A stretch of 64,000 nt of DNA, taken from assembly GCF_030867145.1 (NCBI RefSeq), contig NC_134416.1, positions 92,853,183-92,917,182 of the forward strand, read 5' to 3'. Shown piece by piece: positions 10,301 through 24,833 of the stretch. Under the pieces are notes generated by a model, which ran no database searches, was not told where the DNA came from, and saw nothing but the letters and a program-made list of their open reading frames with translations. Source of the stretch: Opisthocomus hoazin (taxonomy: Eukaryota > Chordata > Aves > Opisthocomiformes > Opisthocomidae). The position numbers were made by a program, and so were the translations under genes. How positions within the stretch are numbered: position 1 is the first letter of the stretch; every line of letters begins with the position of its first letter.

Positions 10301-12765
10301 AATGTACATTTTCTCATAGTGATTTTTAATTTCCTTTCATGTATTCAACTATGAGGAGGAAATGAAAAATAGATGAGTAATCGTGCCTAATGTCCTCTGA
10401 ACTGTATCTTTTTTCCATACAGGTGAAAGCAGTACAAACTGTCCTCATCTTTGGTGAAAAAAAGGTTCAGAGACTTCTCCCATTTTCTTTGATAAAATAC
10501 AATGTCATTTTAAAGGAAAATACAGGCCTCCCTTTTCAATCTATAATTTATTGTGCATTGAGGAAAAAAGCAAAACCTGTTGCTTACTTTGTCACTAATT
10601 CTCTTTCATACCATCATGTTTATGCTCTTTTAATCATCCAATAAGCACTAGAATCTCATGTTAACATTATGGTTATTTGGGAAGAATAAGTTTTCATGAC
10701 ATTACTGTCTTCTAATTCATGCATCCAAAAAAGAGAACTACAGCATATAACCATTTTTTGTCCCTTTCCTCACAAAGGGGTTCTGAAATTCTTTCACTGA
10801 GTGGCATCTTTTTATATCAGTATTGGCCAATCCACATGATCTTATTTTCGTTTCTCAGTACACAGAGAAAGTGGTAACAAACTAAGTGAAAGGAGGTTAC
10901 AGAAAGACTTTCAGGATCACAGAAACACTTGGTGTCTGGCTCAAGATCTTCTGATGTACAGATAGATGAATGTTCATTTCCTATTTACTGTTGACACTGA
11001 ACCTCACTAGAAGTCCTAAGGACATGTCTTGAACAGAGCCTTTTACTGGGAATTCCTATATTTCACAACTATTTGAAAAATGATGGCATAGACACTGGTC
11101 AAAATTTGTTGAAGAACACTTTTACAACAAACACGTCTTTATATTTTATCCAGTCTGCTACCAGAAAGTGCTTTGCCAAGCATAAAAAATGAATAGTATT
11201 TACTGACAATATTTAAGAGTAGTAGTCCCTCAAAAATTCAGTTTTCCTGTCAAACATCATCACACTAATTATGAGAACACTTTTCCCTTTTTAATAAATT
11301 ATAGGGTTCTTTACACTGAAGAGTTCAGATCACTTATTAATTCATATGAGTGACAGTATGAGTCATCAAAAATGCTAAGAGCACTCACTTTAGCATACCA
11401 AAGAAGCTATAAAACTCATATGGTTTGTACCATATCTCATTTGTTGCAAAGGAGTTTGCAGAATACAAAATACATAACGTGCTTGTGCACTCAATGAATA
11501 GGAATTAGATTGTGCACTAATTGACTAACTCTAAAAATATTCCCATTTACTGGTGGAGTTTTTTTCACTATCAAGCTGACTACCTCCCTCCACCTTTCAG
11601 TGTCAAATAAGACAACAGCTAATAAAGAATACTATTTTTTTTACAGTATTATCAGAATTACTAGACCCACACTCATCAACCAAGTCACCTTTCCTGTACA
11701 CTAACACAGAACAAAGACAGACTTCATACTTGAAAACACTGTGCATGGTTTGCAGGATTAGGTCAATAATCATACATGACAATAGGTTCTTTCTTTAGCC
11801 AGATGATTGAAATAACAATAATATTCCCCAGGAGCCATTCTTGGGAGATTTCCAGCCTGATTTCATGGACGAAAATAGCTCATATAGCTCAAAAAAGTTT
11901 CCAAGCCTTTTTACGATTATCCAAGCCTAACTAAAGCCTCAGAACCTTTGGATGTTACAAAAATCTGGACCTACAGCACATGTACTATAACTTAATATGA
12001 CAACAGCTACTTGAATCAATTTGATTTACAAGGTATCTTCATGAGACCCATGCAAAAGAGACTACGGCTCCTCATGTCAAAGCTAATACAATAAGCAGCT
12101 CAGCAATTCTTTAAAGTGGCTTTTGTGTTATTAGCAAAGAATCTGTTCTTCTATGTCCCTGATGCATCAAAGTGAGAAACTAAAAAAGATTCTGTCCCTT
12201 ATCATCTTGTACTAGAAAATACTTCATCATTATATCAAATTCTCTCATGCTCTCTCAAGGGCCATGTGAAGGAAAACAATGCAATGCACGGCCTGAGTTT
12301 ATTAAGAGATTAGCTTTTGAAGAACAGCACCATGAAAAATGTAAAGCAAAAGCATCAGAAATGGTTTGCAAGAAGTTTAGGATGCTCATTTATTTTTATT
12401 TTCACTTGAGATTCCATCAACGTAAAAGTAAGATTTAGGTGAATAGGAGACATAAGGAGACTCATACAAAACCAAATCTTGAAGCTTTTAATACAGTGGT
12501 AGATAGCAGCACTGTGCTGCAAAAGAACGTCACCTCAGTATCAAAGCATGACATACCTGGTCTAGCCTGTTTATCAAAGGGATTATGAATTCTGTCTTAG
12601 CCTATATTAAGGGTAATACATATCTATTGTCATGGCATAACTCTAATTGGTGACAAAGCAGCAGAGCGAAGCTGCAGAATGATAATGCCGCAGTCCTGAA
12701 CATGCACAACATATTTTAGAGAGATGGTAAAGAAACACCACATACTCTCCTCCAAAGCATGCATT
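7327..12765. other. AT-rich intergenic DNA
   Basis: About 5.4 kb with no gene or repeat that I can support. It includes a TATACATATA-type alternating stretch near 7808-7830 and short A and T runs. The longest reading frames are short and have no recognisable composition. Confidence 0.6.
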
Positions 12766-13617
12766 GAATCATAGAATCATAGAATTGTTTGGGTTGGAAA
12801 GAATGTTTAAAGATCAACTAGTGCAACCCCCCTGCAATAGGCTGGGACATCATTCACTAGATTAGGTTGCTCAAAGCCCTGTCCAACCTGACCTTGAACA
12901 CTTGTGATGATGAGGCATCCACAACTTCACTGGGCAACATGCTCCAACATCTCACCACCATCATCATAAAAAATTTCTTCCTTTATCCAGTCTAAATCCA
13001 CCCTCTTTCAGTTTAGAACTGTTGCCCCTTGTCACCACAGGGCAAGACTCCCCCCTTTGTATACTGAAAGGCCACAATAAGGTGTCACCAAAAACTTCTC
13101 TTCTCCAGGCCAAACAGCCCCAACTCTCTCAGCCTTTCCTCATAAGTGAATTGTTCCATCCTTCTGACCTTCGTTGCCCTCCTCTGGACCCGCGCCAACC
13201 AGTCCATGTCTCTCCTGTGCTGAGGGCTCCAAAGATAGACACAGGACTCCAGGTGGGGTCTCACCAGAGCAGAGTAGAGGGGCAGAATCAGCTCTCTCAA
13301 CCTGCTGGCCACGCCTCTGTTTTTGCGGCCCAGGATATAGACAGTTACGATGTTTGTGCAGAGTGTGATTGGCTTTCTGGGCTGCAAGAACACATTGCTG
13401 GCTCTTGTACAGTTTTTCAACCACCAGTACTTCCAAGTCCTTTTCCACAGGGCTGCCCTCAATCAATTCATTCCCCAGTTTGGACTGATGCTGAGGACTG
13501 CCCTGACCCGGGTGCAGGACCTTGCACTTCGCCTTGTTGAACCTCATGAGTTTTGCATGGGCTCCTCAAGCCTGTAAAGGTCCCTCTGGATGGCATCCCT
13601 TCCCTCTAGCAACTCGG
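12766..13617 (-). mobile_element. CR1 retrotransposon fragment with decayed ORF2 3' part
   Basis: About 850 bases on the - strand. The 3' end is at the left (ATCATAGAATCATAGAATTG, the reverse complement of the CR1 tail) and the 5' truncation is near 13617. Read on the - strand it encodes the C-terminal part of the CR1 ORF2 protein, split between overlapping frames at 13140-13547 and 13085-13462. Recognisable pieces are the [19 protein letters not shown] segment, [20 protein letters not shown] and [27 protein letters not shown]. The frame breaks mark it as dead. Confidence 0.93.
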
Positions 13618-15120
13618 AAGTGAAAAATAGCTTTTCATGTTTCACAGATGAAAGACGGGTTTGATTGCAATCTAACCTTAAAACCAATCTACAAAACTTC
13701 TTTATATTTGTTCAAGTGTAGTCAGGGCAAACTGTATTTAAACTTCGTCTTTAACATAATAGATCTGTACAGTGGAAAAGAGGCATACTCATAAGGTTGC
13801 TTTGAAAGCAGAAACTTATTTTATATTAATCTATATCCTTTATCTGGAAACTGAGACTCTTTTGTTGTTATTTTTTTGTAAAATACAAAGTATATCACAT
13901 TTCAATTGTACATATTGAAGGCATAAGGAAAATGTAATACTAGCTTTCCTAGAGCTAGTTACAAGAAGGCAGATATTCCCCGAAAGATCATAAAGTTAGG
14001 AACATCTTAAGAAATGCTTTTTTACATTTCCCTTCTCCTTAAAAAATTCTCGCAATGCAATTTTTTACATGCAATGAACATGTAGAACGAAAATTGACAT
14101 TTAGCAAAGAAAAGTCTCTTTCATTTGATTTCAACTTTCCCCAGGGAACACAGAGACATTCCAGATCAAACCAGTCAAATGATGCTTCAGGATTTCTTCT
14201 TGATATTGACTGAAACCAATTCTGGATTCACAATTTCCAGAAAGAAAATTAAAGTTTTCAGTGAAATTGCCATTCTAGTAGATAAGAATCCTGTTATTTC
14301 ACCATACTCTCTTTCTCAAGAGAAAATGTTTCTTGCATAGGGATCTCCATCAACCCATCATTTTAAAAAAAGTTCAATAAATATTTCTCAGTGGAAAAAC
14401 GGACCAAAAAAACAGTAAAGATGACAATGTGCTATGCAAAATCTTTCGAGAAATGCAGTGTTTTACAACGTATATCAATAGACACTTCAAGACGAAAACA
14501 TAAATAACAACTGAACAAGTAGCCTGATGAACATAAGAGGGTTCTTAGTGATAATTTTTGAAAAATCATCTTTTTTTGGAGTCCAAAAGTAGGCACAAGT
14601 CAGTCAAGTAACATAGACTTTCAAGTAACATCTAACAAAGATATCTGATCCAGGAACACTGTGAGTAAAAAAGACAGACTGTTCCAAACCTTATCCCTGT
14701 CGCCAGCATCTACAAAGCAGCAATACACAAGGATTACATCAGAGAAACTGGACTCATATTTTTTTCTTTCTGCATAAGCTCCTTCCCTTTACAAATTAGC
14801 AAATACCTCCCTACTCACAATTAGTTATGAGTGGTCGTAAGTTATCAAGATTTCTCAAGTATGTCCCCTCAAGTTTCTTGCAAGGGAAACCCAATTTCAA
14901 TCACATATTAAACATACACTTTCCACTCCACTGGACCTTTTTAAAGAACTTCCCTTTTAATCATCATCAAACCTCTGAACCTTGAAATCCTGATGGAACT
15001 GAACCCAAACCCTGAGTTACTCCTTTGAGCAACCACTACAAGGTAGGGTGCTGAAAAATGAAGGATTAAGCCCGTTTTGCTACACCTCCAAGGCCAGAAG
15101 CAAAGGCAGTTCTGAAGCTC
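13618..15120. other. Intergenic DNA
   Basis: AT-rich, with no repeat or gene recognised. Base composition rises towards G+C from about 15000. Confidence 0.55.
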
Positions 15121-15480
15121 CGTGCCAGCACCAGCCATTGTTCACCAAAGAGCACACCGCTCAGCACGGCCCTTCAGGGCACATGGCGCCTACTCCACGC
15201 AGTGCTCATCATCCCTCCAACGTATCACAGCCACCCTCGGCGCCCTTGCTTTCAGGACCACGGTTGTGTAGGCCTGGGCAAGCTAGTAACGGGGAGGGGG
15301 ACCAAGGCGAAGGCCCGGTTTGAAGAGGGGGTTAGCGCTTAACCCCAGCAGCAATGGTGAGAGGCTGGCAGGCCGAGGCAGGCCGCAGCTCCCCGCTGCC
15401 TGCTGGGGGTTGCTAGGCAACTCGGGCCTACCACTGCCCCCAGGGCCTGTGGTGCCAGCTGAAGGGTTTCGGGGAGCTGG
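15121..15480. promoter_or_regulatory. CpG-enriched block with palindromic RFX X-box
   Basis: By hand count there are 18 CpGs in 15121-15470, which is high for this AT-rich, CpG-poor region. At 15409-15421 it contains GTTGCTAGGCAAC, a perfect palindromic match to the RFX X-box pattern GTTGCnnnGCAAC. The block has no recognised coding capacity. It could be a promoter of an unannotated transcript or an enhancer; the sequence alone does not decide. Confidence 0.5.
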
Positions 15481-15549
15481 GGGCTGGGGAAGGATTTTTT
15501 TATCAGGCCACAGAGAGCCAGGCGTGCATATACGTTATAGTAAATAAGC

Positions 15550-16260
15550 AGGGGCAACAACCACGATGTCGCTTCACTTTTTAATTCAGAACATTCAGAG
15601 GGTAGCAGGTTTTTTGTGGGCTTTGGCGTGTTTTTTTTTTAATGTAACTGACAATCTGGCAACAATGCGCAGTGCAAAAAGTGACATTTTTACTCTAAGG
15701 GAGGAATTATTTGCAATTTGTTTTGAACAGAAGCTTAGCTCGTGTCAGATGTGTACCTCCAGACAATCATTAGTTTAACTGCCTGCTATGTGTTTAAAAA
15801 TTTCAGTCAATTTAAAACTGATCTGAATTGCAAATGGGATGGTAATAAGCCATTAGGGAACAACATATCTCTCCCTCACACTTGCAATCCTCTGCTTTAA
15901 AGGGCCTCGACTGCGCTGAAATATGAAAATACCATTTTAGTCATGCGCGTTGCCGACGATCATGGAAATGTAGGAGATCCAGACTCAGAAAGCAGCAGTC
16001 AGAGGAGAAGACGGGGAGCCGCCACAGGAGCAAAGAAACGGGTGCAGCCCCTGCTTTGCGCAAGAGGAAGCAGTTTGTTTTTCACAGAGTAAATTGTCTG
16101 ACTTGCTGGTGGCACAGTAAAACACAGGCCTGACAGCTGACTGGGGCTTGGTTATTTTGATTTCTGAGGATCTGAGGTGTTTCTCATCCATTGTGAAACC
16201 ATTTTCATGAATGAGTGTAGGCTTTGCGTCACCTAAGGTTTTCTGCACTAAGTTACCTGT
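15550..16260. other. Possible conserved non-coding sequence
   Basis: Non-repetitive sequence following the CpG block. Its word composition resembles vertebrate conserved elements: ATTATTTGCAATTTG, TAATAAGCCATTAG and ATGCGCGTTGCCGACGATC. No homology search was possible, so conservation is a guess. A 9-bp hairpin (TCTTGAGCT, then TTC, then AGCTCAAGA) follows at 16330-16350. Confidence 0.3.
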
Positions 16261-16399
16261 ATTGCCTCAATATTAGCTGTCTAACAAACTTCTGTGTTCA
16301 AATGAGTGAAAAAATACAATTTTTTTCATTCTTGAGCTTTCAGCTCAAGACAGTGCTCTGCAGTACACAGATCCATTGACTAAGAAGACATCTGCACAA

Positions 16400-19300
16400 C
16401 TAAAACAGGGTAAATATCTTTTAGACGACAGCATTAAGCAATCTAGGTCCTATCCGTGTATCTTCTCCCACCAAAGAACATTATAAATAGCCTACTGTTG
16501 TTTCATAGGTGGAAAGCCTTTCTTCTACAACCCTGTATCCACTCTGTAGCCACTCATGGGTAGTTGTCACTGGTTTTTAACACTCCCTCACAAAATTATA
16601 AACCTTATAAAACTCATTTGTTTCATGGTTTCTTGAGTCTGCAGCTGAGGCTGACTGTGTCTCACCATACCACCTGATAAGCAACCTACCCTCTAGTGTC
16701 AAGAAGATTCCCAAGCAGCTATGATGAAGGAAGAAATGCAGACTTCTGATGTGCATCTATAGAAGTTGAACACTGGTACCTTAGTACCAACCAGTGCAGC
16801 AGATGTTACTGCACCGTTAGATACTCTTGCAATCCTAGAGCTGAACAGTTTCCTAGTGGCATTCTGAGACTCCTTCTCCCATGAAGCTATATATCTAAAT
16901 ATAGCTCCTGGAAATTTTTTTTTCTAAAGAACCTCTGTGCTGAGGGACGACTAGTCCAGAGACACCTACAGCAGACTGCAGAGACTGTGCAGAGTCTCAC
17001 CTCATGTGAGGTCCAGCTGACCCAAATGCTGCTGTGTTAGTACCCAAGCTGGACTGGATTTCTGCAGAACATGCCTTCAATCTTAGGAGAGTATTAAAGT
17101 GGATATTCTATTAATTCTTTCATGGAACATCTACTCAAATCCTCTGCATTTCAGAGATGACACCTTAAAATTGCTGACAGCAGGTGAATTTGGATATTAC
17201 ACCACATCTCAGCTTTCCTAGATGGTTCCTGTCGGCTTCTGTCCAGCTGGCAATATGCTGGAAAGGGGATTGCTTGCACAGTACATTTATGGAACTGCCA
17301 TAGAGCAGAAAAGAAATGGACAAGGTCAAATAGGTCAAAGCTAGACTGCTGAGCCAGAGACTTTGCATAAGAAGGGGGGAGCTAAGCAAGGAAAATGCAA
17401 CTCAGGTAAAACCATGGGAGCAGATGAGTAGTACAAGGGCTTGATTAACCAGCTTCACACCCAGGACTGAAAAAAGCCTCAGTCTGAGCCCCTCTGCCTC
17501 AAACTGTACCTGTCAGCACATATCTAAACCAAACTTAACACGGGCTAATTCTATTGAAACAGTCTTCTAAATCTTGGTGTATATATACATATAAATATAT
17601 ACATGCATAACTTGTTCCACTTCGACACTTGAAAGAAATTCTGTTGCATGAATATTAAAAACGAAGGTACAAAATATTTTCAGTATTCAAAGTTTTATGT
17701 AAAAAGGCTGTAGCAATGAGTAAGCTTCAGACATGGAAAACCTGAGTGTTTGTTTTTGAATTACTTCTTCAAGGACAGGTACACCTAAAACTATTTGAGC
17801 ATGTAGATGATCCTGCAGCAGCAAAAGTAAAGAATTCCAAACTCTCTGTTTCCTAGGAACACAGCAGAATATTCATCCCCCTCAAAGCTGCATGAAGTAA
17901 ATTAATCCTTTGCAATTATCCTGGCAAGGTATATTTGAGGTAACAATTCCCTACTTTCATACATACATGTGTGGAACTTCCACTCATTTTAGTGAGATAA
18001 AAGACGTTTCCAATTCGGATCTTTGAAAAGGTCTGATATTCAATATTTATTACTATAGCAAAGATTAAGAACGGTCCTACTGAACTCAAATATTTAACGA
18101 CTTACTCCTTTCAGAAGTGATATGAAGGCACGGGACCATTAACATATTCCCAGAAGTATATCTTTGAAGCAAAAAATTTCCTGTGATAAATACAGAATTA
18201 AAGATGATATTATATGTTAATTCAGATGGAAATGGAGCAGTTAAATACTTCCAAATCTAAACTCTGGCTAAATACAATTTTTCCAGCAATTGCAAAGTAA
18301 GAAAAAAAAGAATATTCAAGCTTTCCTATCATTATACTGGGTTTAAGGAGGACAGTGTGCAGAATAAGATACTCAGAATCTAGCAAAATACTGTAAGGGG
18401 AAAAAGTATAGAAATCCTTTCCTCTCTGCTGCTGTTTTAGTGACTTTAGGCAGTCCTGTATTTCTGTGTCCTCAGATGTATTCAGTATTCATTCCATCAA
18501 TTACTCTGGCAAAGTGTCTACATGCCAAAGTGTACACTCTAAACATATTTTATTTTCCACACACAAATTTTTTAATTGTTATAAATGGGTTCTTGCATGT
18601 ACAAGTTACCCCCTGCACATACACCTGCATAATCTGGCAGCCTGGGAGATGTGACTTCTTGAACTTTTAAGCATGTGTGTCTGTGATAGTCATATACTTT
18701 TTGTGTCAGATATTTGGCTATCTAAATATTACTTTTCACATGATGTAGTCCTAAGAGCATGCAGTATAAATTAGCATATATCAGTTATGAAAATATAGTC
18801 ATGTGAAAGGAATCTGAAAGACAAACAATCATCTTTCAGCTGCAACTGAACATAATCCAAACACAGAGTAATATTTTGGTTTGGTTTAGGAAGAACGCAC
18901 CAGGAATCGAAGGCTCAGACCTACATTCTGTCCTTGTGTGGATACTCCCGTTGACTTCAGTGGAATAGTTAAAGTAACATGGTATAAACAATAAATACCA
19001 TATTTTATTCCCTAAAGAATACCGACATAGGTAAATGATATTCATGTGTATAAAAAGTACAGAAGAGAATATTATTGACAGTAACACAGACCTGAGTTAC
19101 TTGAAAACAGAAATGAGGTAAATTTTGTTCTTTGCATCACCAATCTTCTTGCATCAGCTAACTGGGTTACAGGTTTCAGCATAGAGATCACCATCTGCTA
19201 AGTAAAAATTGGCATAATACAGAGTAGATGATTCATGAGAAGAAAGCCAGATATACTTTGACCATCCAGAACTGAGTAAAGTGGAAAGGAGAATTCTCCC

Positions 19301-22300
19301 CTCAGAATAATTAATATTCTGTCTCTCAATGCACTCTACAGATAACCCAAAGATTGGCTTCCCTGAAGGTTCACAGCAAAGGCACAAAGAAATCCGATAT
19401 ACACGCTTCCCTAGGACTGGATGCATTACCTACGAGGTTCTGCACCAAGATTGTCCTCCACCTTGATACTCGGACTAGACACTAACACAGGATTACACTC
19501 ATTCACCTTGTGCAACTCCTTTGGACTAGTGGCAATGATGTTAACTTGCCATAGAAGAGCAGTCTATAAAACGGCCAGGAAATACAGAACTATAGTGTAA
19601 AGACATCCATTCTCTCAAGTAAACACAAAGACAGGTTTAGATGATACACAAATCAAGCCCTAAAAACCACAATGCTTGAGGGTATGTCTGTACAGGGATC
19701 TTTTATATTTAAATAAATTTTAATCAACATACTCAAGGTTCAAATTGTGAAAATTCAGTTCTTGACTCAGTATGTATCATTGCTAATAGATATTGAAGAG
19801 GTTTCCTAACCAGAAGTTCAAATGCTAAACACTTCTAGAAATATCTTTGTGTGAAAATACTTATATGCGCTCATTTCATCAGAAGGGTTTCATGGCCTTT
19901 TCCAGAGGACTTGTAAAGAAACGCACTGTGCACTGAGATTCATTTAAATTCTTCCAGAGAGCAACAAATCCTTACCACAGTACCCCCAGAGGAAAGACAG
20001 TGAAGTTTTGGAGCCAAAGTCCCATCTCTTGCAGAGTGGCTGATTTTGAAGCACCCAGCTGAAGTCCATCCAAGCTACATGTGGTATTACATACAAAGGT
20101 GATGTATAACCACAGACTTGCACAAAGCCCCATATGGTTTCTGCAAAAGAAAGATGGAAAAAATCAAGGCAGCTGCTTCCCACAACCACTACCTGGATGC
20201 AGGAAGGGGGAAATGTGCATGAAGAGTGGCTCCTCCAGGCATATCTACAGAATTCAATCCAGCCCTTCATGTCCCCTTTTCTGAACATGTTTTTTATTCA
20301 GTTAAAGAATGAGACATGACAGAATGCATGTGTATATGAGATAACATGTGCCTTAGGGTTAGTAACAGAGGGAGGTGAAGGTAACAAGCCCAAATGTGAA
20401 GGTGAAGACAATGATGCCAAAATGCAGTTCCATCCCATGCAGACACAAGCTTAGAAGTCCTGTTACTGTGAACATAAAAAGTCTTAACAACCGCCTCCCC
20501 CCCCAAAAAAGTCATTTCCCTGATGAATCTGTGTAAAATATTCTGTCCTCATTGATACACAATAGAAGTAAGCAAAAGAATGAAGTAAGAAGCAGACAAA
20601 AATAATCACAAAAGAACTGCTTCTAAAGCTGAGCAGGTCCTGCTATGGTAATGTACAGAACAGAATGACAATGTTCCTGGATCACAGTGTTATCGAATGA
20701 CTGTGCGGAGACAGAATGCAATGTGATGCTATAACATCTTGTTGTATGCCCTACTGGTCACTGCTGTCCTTTCTGCTTCGTTCATTTTGCTGAGCTGGTG
20801 TGTGGGTGGGAGTTGCTTTCAGCTGACATTTATTTTTGTTCTATTTCATTAATGGACAATGTTAAACTGCCTTATTCTTGCTAACATGTCCAAGACTCCA
20901 AACTCTCAGTCGTATATACACAGTTTTTCCCTCAGTGCTGTGACAAGATTTAAGGAAGATGGGATTGGACACACAAATAAGGGTTCATGTGAGTAAGACC
21001 AGGTCTCATGCCTTAAAATATGTTTAAGAATGTATATATCTGTTTCACAGTGAAGCGCTAAAGTATACTGGGAGTGATTGTTCCTGTAATGGGTTTTAAC
21101 ACTCCGACAAGCAACAGACAGACCAGTCCTAACACGTTACTCTTTACAGTAAAGTCTTTTTTTTTTTTCACTTCTAACATGCCGTTATTTTAAAAATTTA
21201 AACCCAAATGAAACAAATACGATCAGTATTAAAATTCCAGAGCTACTCTGCAGTTTGTCTTTCTGCTTCATAGTGACTTTGTAAAATTCACCTGTTTCAT
21301 TTTTTAAGAACTTTCACGTAGGAAAAAGAAGACTAGTTATTCAGACACTGACACTTCTCATCCATTCCTTTCCCTCCCCCTCCACAAAGGCAAGCTGCAA
21401 GACGGAAATACAAAATTTTTCATGGTGTAAGAGAAGAGCTTTGCTTTGTTTCTAACACAGAGAGGTGGTGAGAGCTGGGAGTACTAGGGAATTTTTTGTT
21501 GTTTATCAGTTTGTTATTGTTTTTTAAATAATTTAGCAAAACACATACTTTTGCAAATGGTGAAAAACCATTTCCCTACAGCTTGAGAGGCCTACAGCAT
21601 AGCTGAGTACTTAGAAACTGGCCATTCTATAGCCAAGCTATGTCTGACAAATAGAATATATCTAGGAAGCTGGGAAATATTACCTGAAATATCAAGGAGT
21701 GTTTCCAAGACAAGTCATCCACTGGAGAGGCAATCCATCTGTCCGCATATCTATATGCCTTATATGACTCTAGAACATACTATTCCCAGATATTAAGGCT
21801 CATCTCATCTTTAACAACCTTATTAGGACAGGATAAATGTTCATCCACAAAGCAGTAGTACAAATGATGACGTATCTTCACAATTCAAGGAGGTAGATGG
21901 TGTGATTACAATGCAGTCAGTTGGCTCGCTGCCTGGAGCAGCTGCAGAGGACTGGTGTGAGAAGCACCAAGAGAGAGATGGAATTCAGCAAGGCAGTGGG
22001 CAAGCAGAAAGCAAACAGCCTACTGGATCTTTCCTGTTGAAAAATATTGAGAAACATCAGCAGTTCAGCAAGAGCTATCGACCATGCACTACCAGAAGAT
22101 AAGAAGATTCTGGGGACAGATATGTGTTGTAAGGGTTAACCTTAAACATAGCTGGCATATAAGCTTAACATACTTAATCAGGTGATTTATGCAACATAGA
22201 ATACAGAAGCATAAATGTCTATCTTCTGGTACTAAGTCCGTTAACATTAGAATTAGATATGTCATCTGTACCCACTATGCATTATTTTACTCATCATTAC

Positions 22301-24833
22301 ATATTTATTCCTTCATCAGATTTTTGTTTAAATGAGCTTCACTGAACACAGAAGACTTGAATAATTTGATATGAAATAAATGTGTCCTTGTCATCTTATT
22401 ATTTCCTTAAACAGAGAAAGGAATATGGTTAGATTAGCTCAAATGACAATTCCCTGTCTTATATTAGGTTCACTAGGTTACAGAGGGAAACATGCATGCA
22501 ATCTCAAATGAAAGGGTTCAAAAAAATGAGAGAAGGTACAGTTAATTAGTTGGCTGGATTATTCAATCCTTGCATAAAAGGCATAAGCTCTGCTTTAGTG
22601 AAGAAGCAAGCACTGACAGAAGTTAATGCCTTGGAGATACATCTTTAAACACTTTAGACTCTTGTCAAAATTATAATTGCATTCATATGAGATTTCCTGT
22701 ATTTGTATAATGGAGGGTTGCTCTTTTTTCACCTGATAGGAGTTTTTTTGGCTAGAAAAGGGGACCCAATAAACAGAACAAAACACAAGTGGATGACATG
22801 CATCAGAAGAAATTGTGTGGGTGCTGTAAAAAACACCTTACAGAAACTCTGCTTGTCTCAAAGGCACATATAGTACGAGAGGGACAAAAAATGACAAACA
22901 GAAAAAGACAGACAGATGGAAGAACAAAGAAGCAGTGATACAGCTGGTCAGTGTGATAGGCAACATCTCAGCACATACATAGCCTGACAGCTGTCAAAAT
23001 TTTAATAAACTTCACAGCAAAAGAGAGCTTTAAAGAGGCAGCTAAAGAAAATCCCTTACAAAAAAAGTGAGGCAAGACAAGCTAAAAATTTGTGAAACCT
23101 TTAGTTTTATCGCTTTGAAACCCCTGCTAAGGGAATACAACAAAAAAAAAAACAGTTTGGTTTTCTGATGTCTGGATTCCTAGATCCTTAACCCCCAGCA
23201 TGACACACTTGCTTCTCATTCATTAATAGCCTATATTGTTTAAATGCAATAGGAGAAAAACATATTTTCACTTCAGACTCCCTTCAGACATGCCACCCCT
23301 ATCAGAAGAAAGCTCCTTTTGCTCTGAACACATTTACCATCTCCAGGCACACCAGACACTTGCAGGGTGTCAGCTGTGAAGGAAGCATGAATATGTTCAC
23401 ATGATCAACAGCTGCACTGTGAAAATATCTGTGGGGATGGGGAAATCTTCTAGACCCCGACCCATCAGCTCTGCATGTTGTGAAGTGATTAAAAGAATGA
23501 GCCTTAGAGTCACCAGGAAATAAAAAGGTTTTTTAGGGAAGAAAACAGGCAGGAACCAGTTTTCTATGACATGCAGAAAGGAGGAGATTGTGTTCCTTCA
23601 GGACTCTTACACAAGTATTCCTAACGGCACCCTTTTTTGAAGATTTATCTAAACAGTAAAAAGCAAACTTGGACTTTGAAACCATGGTATTATGACCCGT
23701 AACATTGCCTGAAAACCTATCCATAATCCTCCTAGCTACTTACAGAACCATATACAGCTTTTCTAAAGCTTGTGAACACTTTGTGAGCTATTGCTTCATT
23801 TACTAAGCCAGAACTTAATGCAACAGACTTTTCAAAACAAGGCTTCATCATTTAGCTCTCTACCTATATCCAGAACTCATTAGGACAATATATGCAATCA
23901 AATCACAGTCACTTAAAATGCACTTTTAAATAGTATGTTATATGCAAAGACCAAATATAAAGAGACTCCTGCAAAACAAAGTGTGATTTACAAATGAAGA
24001 AACACTGAAATTAGAACTGCTGTTTCTTTCACTTTCTGTCCACACCCTCCCAGCTATTCTGCATGTAAAACTGGGTGCAGAACAAACACCTTGGGAAGTC
24101 TCCTGTTGATCTAAATCAGTAATAGGATGCCCTACAGAATAATAGAAATGCTGGAGTACTGAGACAGGAAATAAATTACGAGAAGCAGAATTATTCATAA
24201 TGGAAGCTACTCATGTCTCCCTAGGATACAGCATCTTAAATTTATGTTTGCTTCCTCTCACTGGTCTGCCTCATTTCTATTGTTTTGTTTCTGCTATTAC
24301 CTAGCAGGCGCTTGCAAAAGGGTGTAATTTGCACCCGCTTTTAAATATATCGTATTAGTGACAGCTCTATTATTTCAAGTAATACAGGTTGAAGTTCTAC
24401 AAACAACTCCTAAGTCAAAAATGAAACCTTTATATAGCCTTCAGTAAGCATGGTTACTTTTGGTATTAAAGAGTGTCATTCCCCTTTGCGCACCCAGGCT
24501 GCACAAGCAGGGGATTTGTAGCTGCTACTCCAAGGATCTACAGGAGGAAAATCAGCTCACTGCATTTGATGATGCTTCTCACTTACAAGAGTGGCAGTTT
24601 CACACGTTGCAAGTCACTGTGCTATAACAAGAACAAACTCTGGCACCTTGTCAACAATTCCTGACCCTGTGTTACCCGGTATTTCACTGGCAAGTTATCT
24701 ACTCAAGCGCATAGCTGGCAGAGCTATTTTCTACAAGTCTCACAGGTAAGAACCAGATATTGTCCCCGTAAGGTGGAGACAGTTGAACACACTATATTAA
24801 TAATATTAATAATTAATAATCATCACCATGTTC
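16400..24833. other. AT-rich intergenic DNA
   Basis: 8.4 kb with no supported gene or transposon. It includes an alternating TATATACATATAAATATATAC stretch near 17580-17605 and short homopolymers (for example C8 near 20498). Open frames of 60-115 codons occur, but none has a recognisable protein signature. Confidence 0.55.

Noticed and set aside
12247-12438. 63-codon + frame with Cys/Lys-rich composition and a GTAAGA just after it
   Set aside because: Weak acceptor, no family, and short enough to be chance.
13022-13540. 172-codon + strand open frame
   Set aside because: Antisense shadow of the - strand CR1 fragment at 12766-13617; the - strand translation is clearly CR1 ORF2.
16771-16796. 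Short inverted repeat CACTGGT...ACCAGTG
   Set aside because: Seven-base arms are common by chance.
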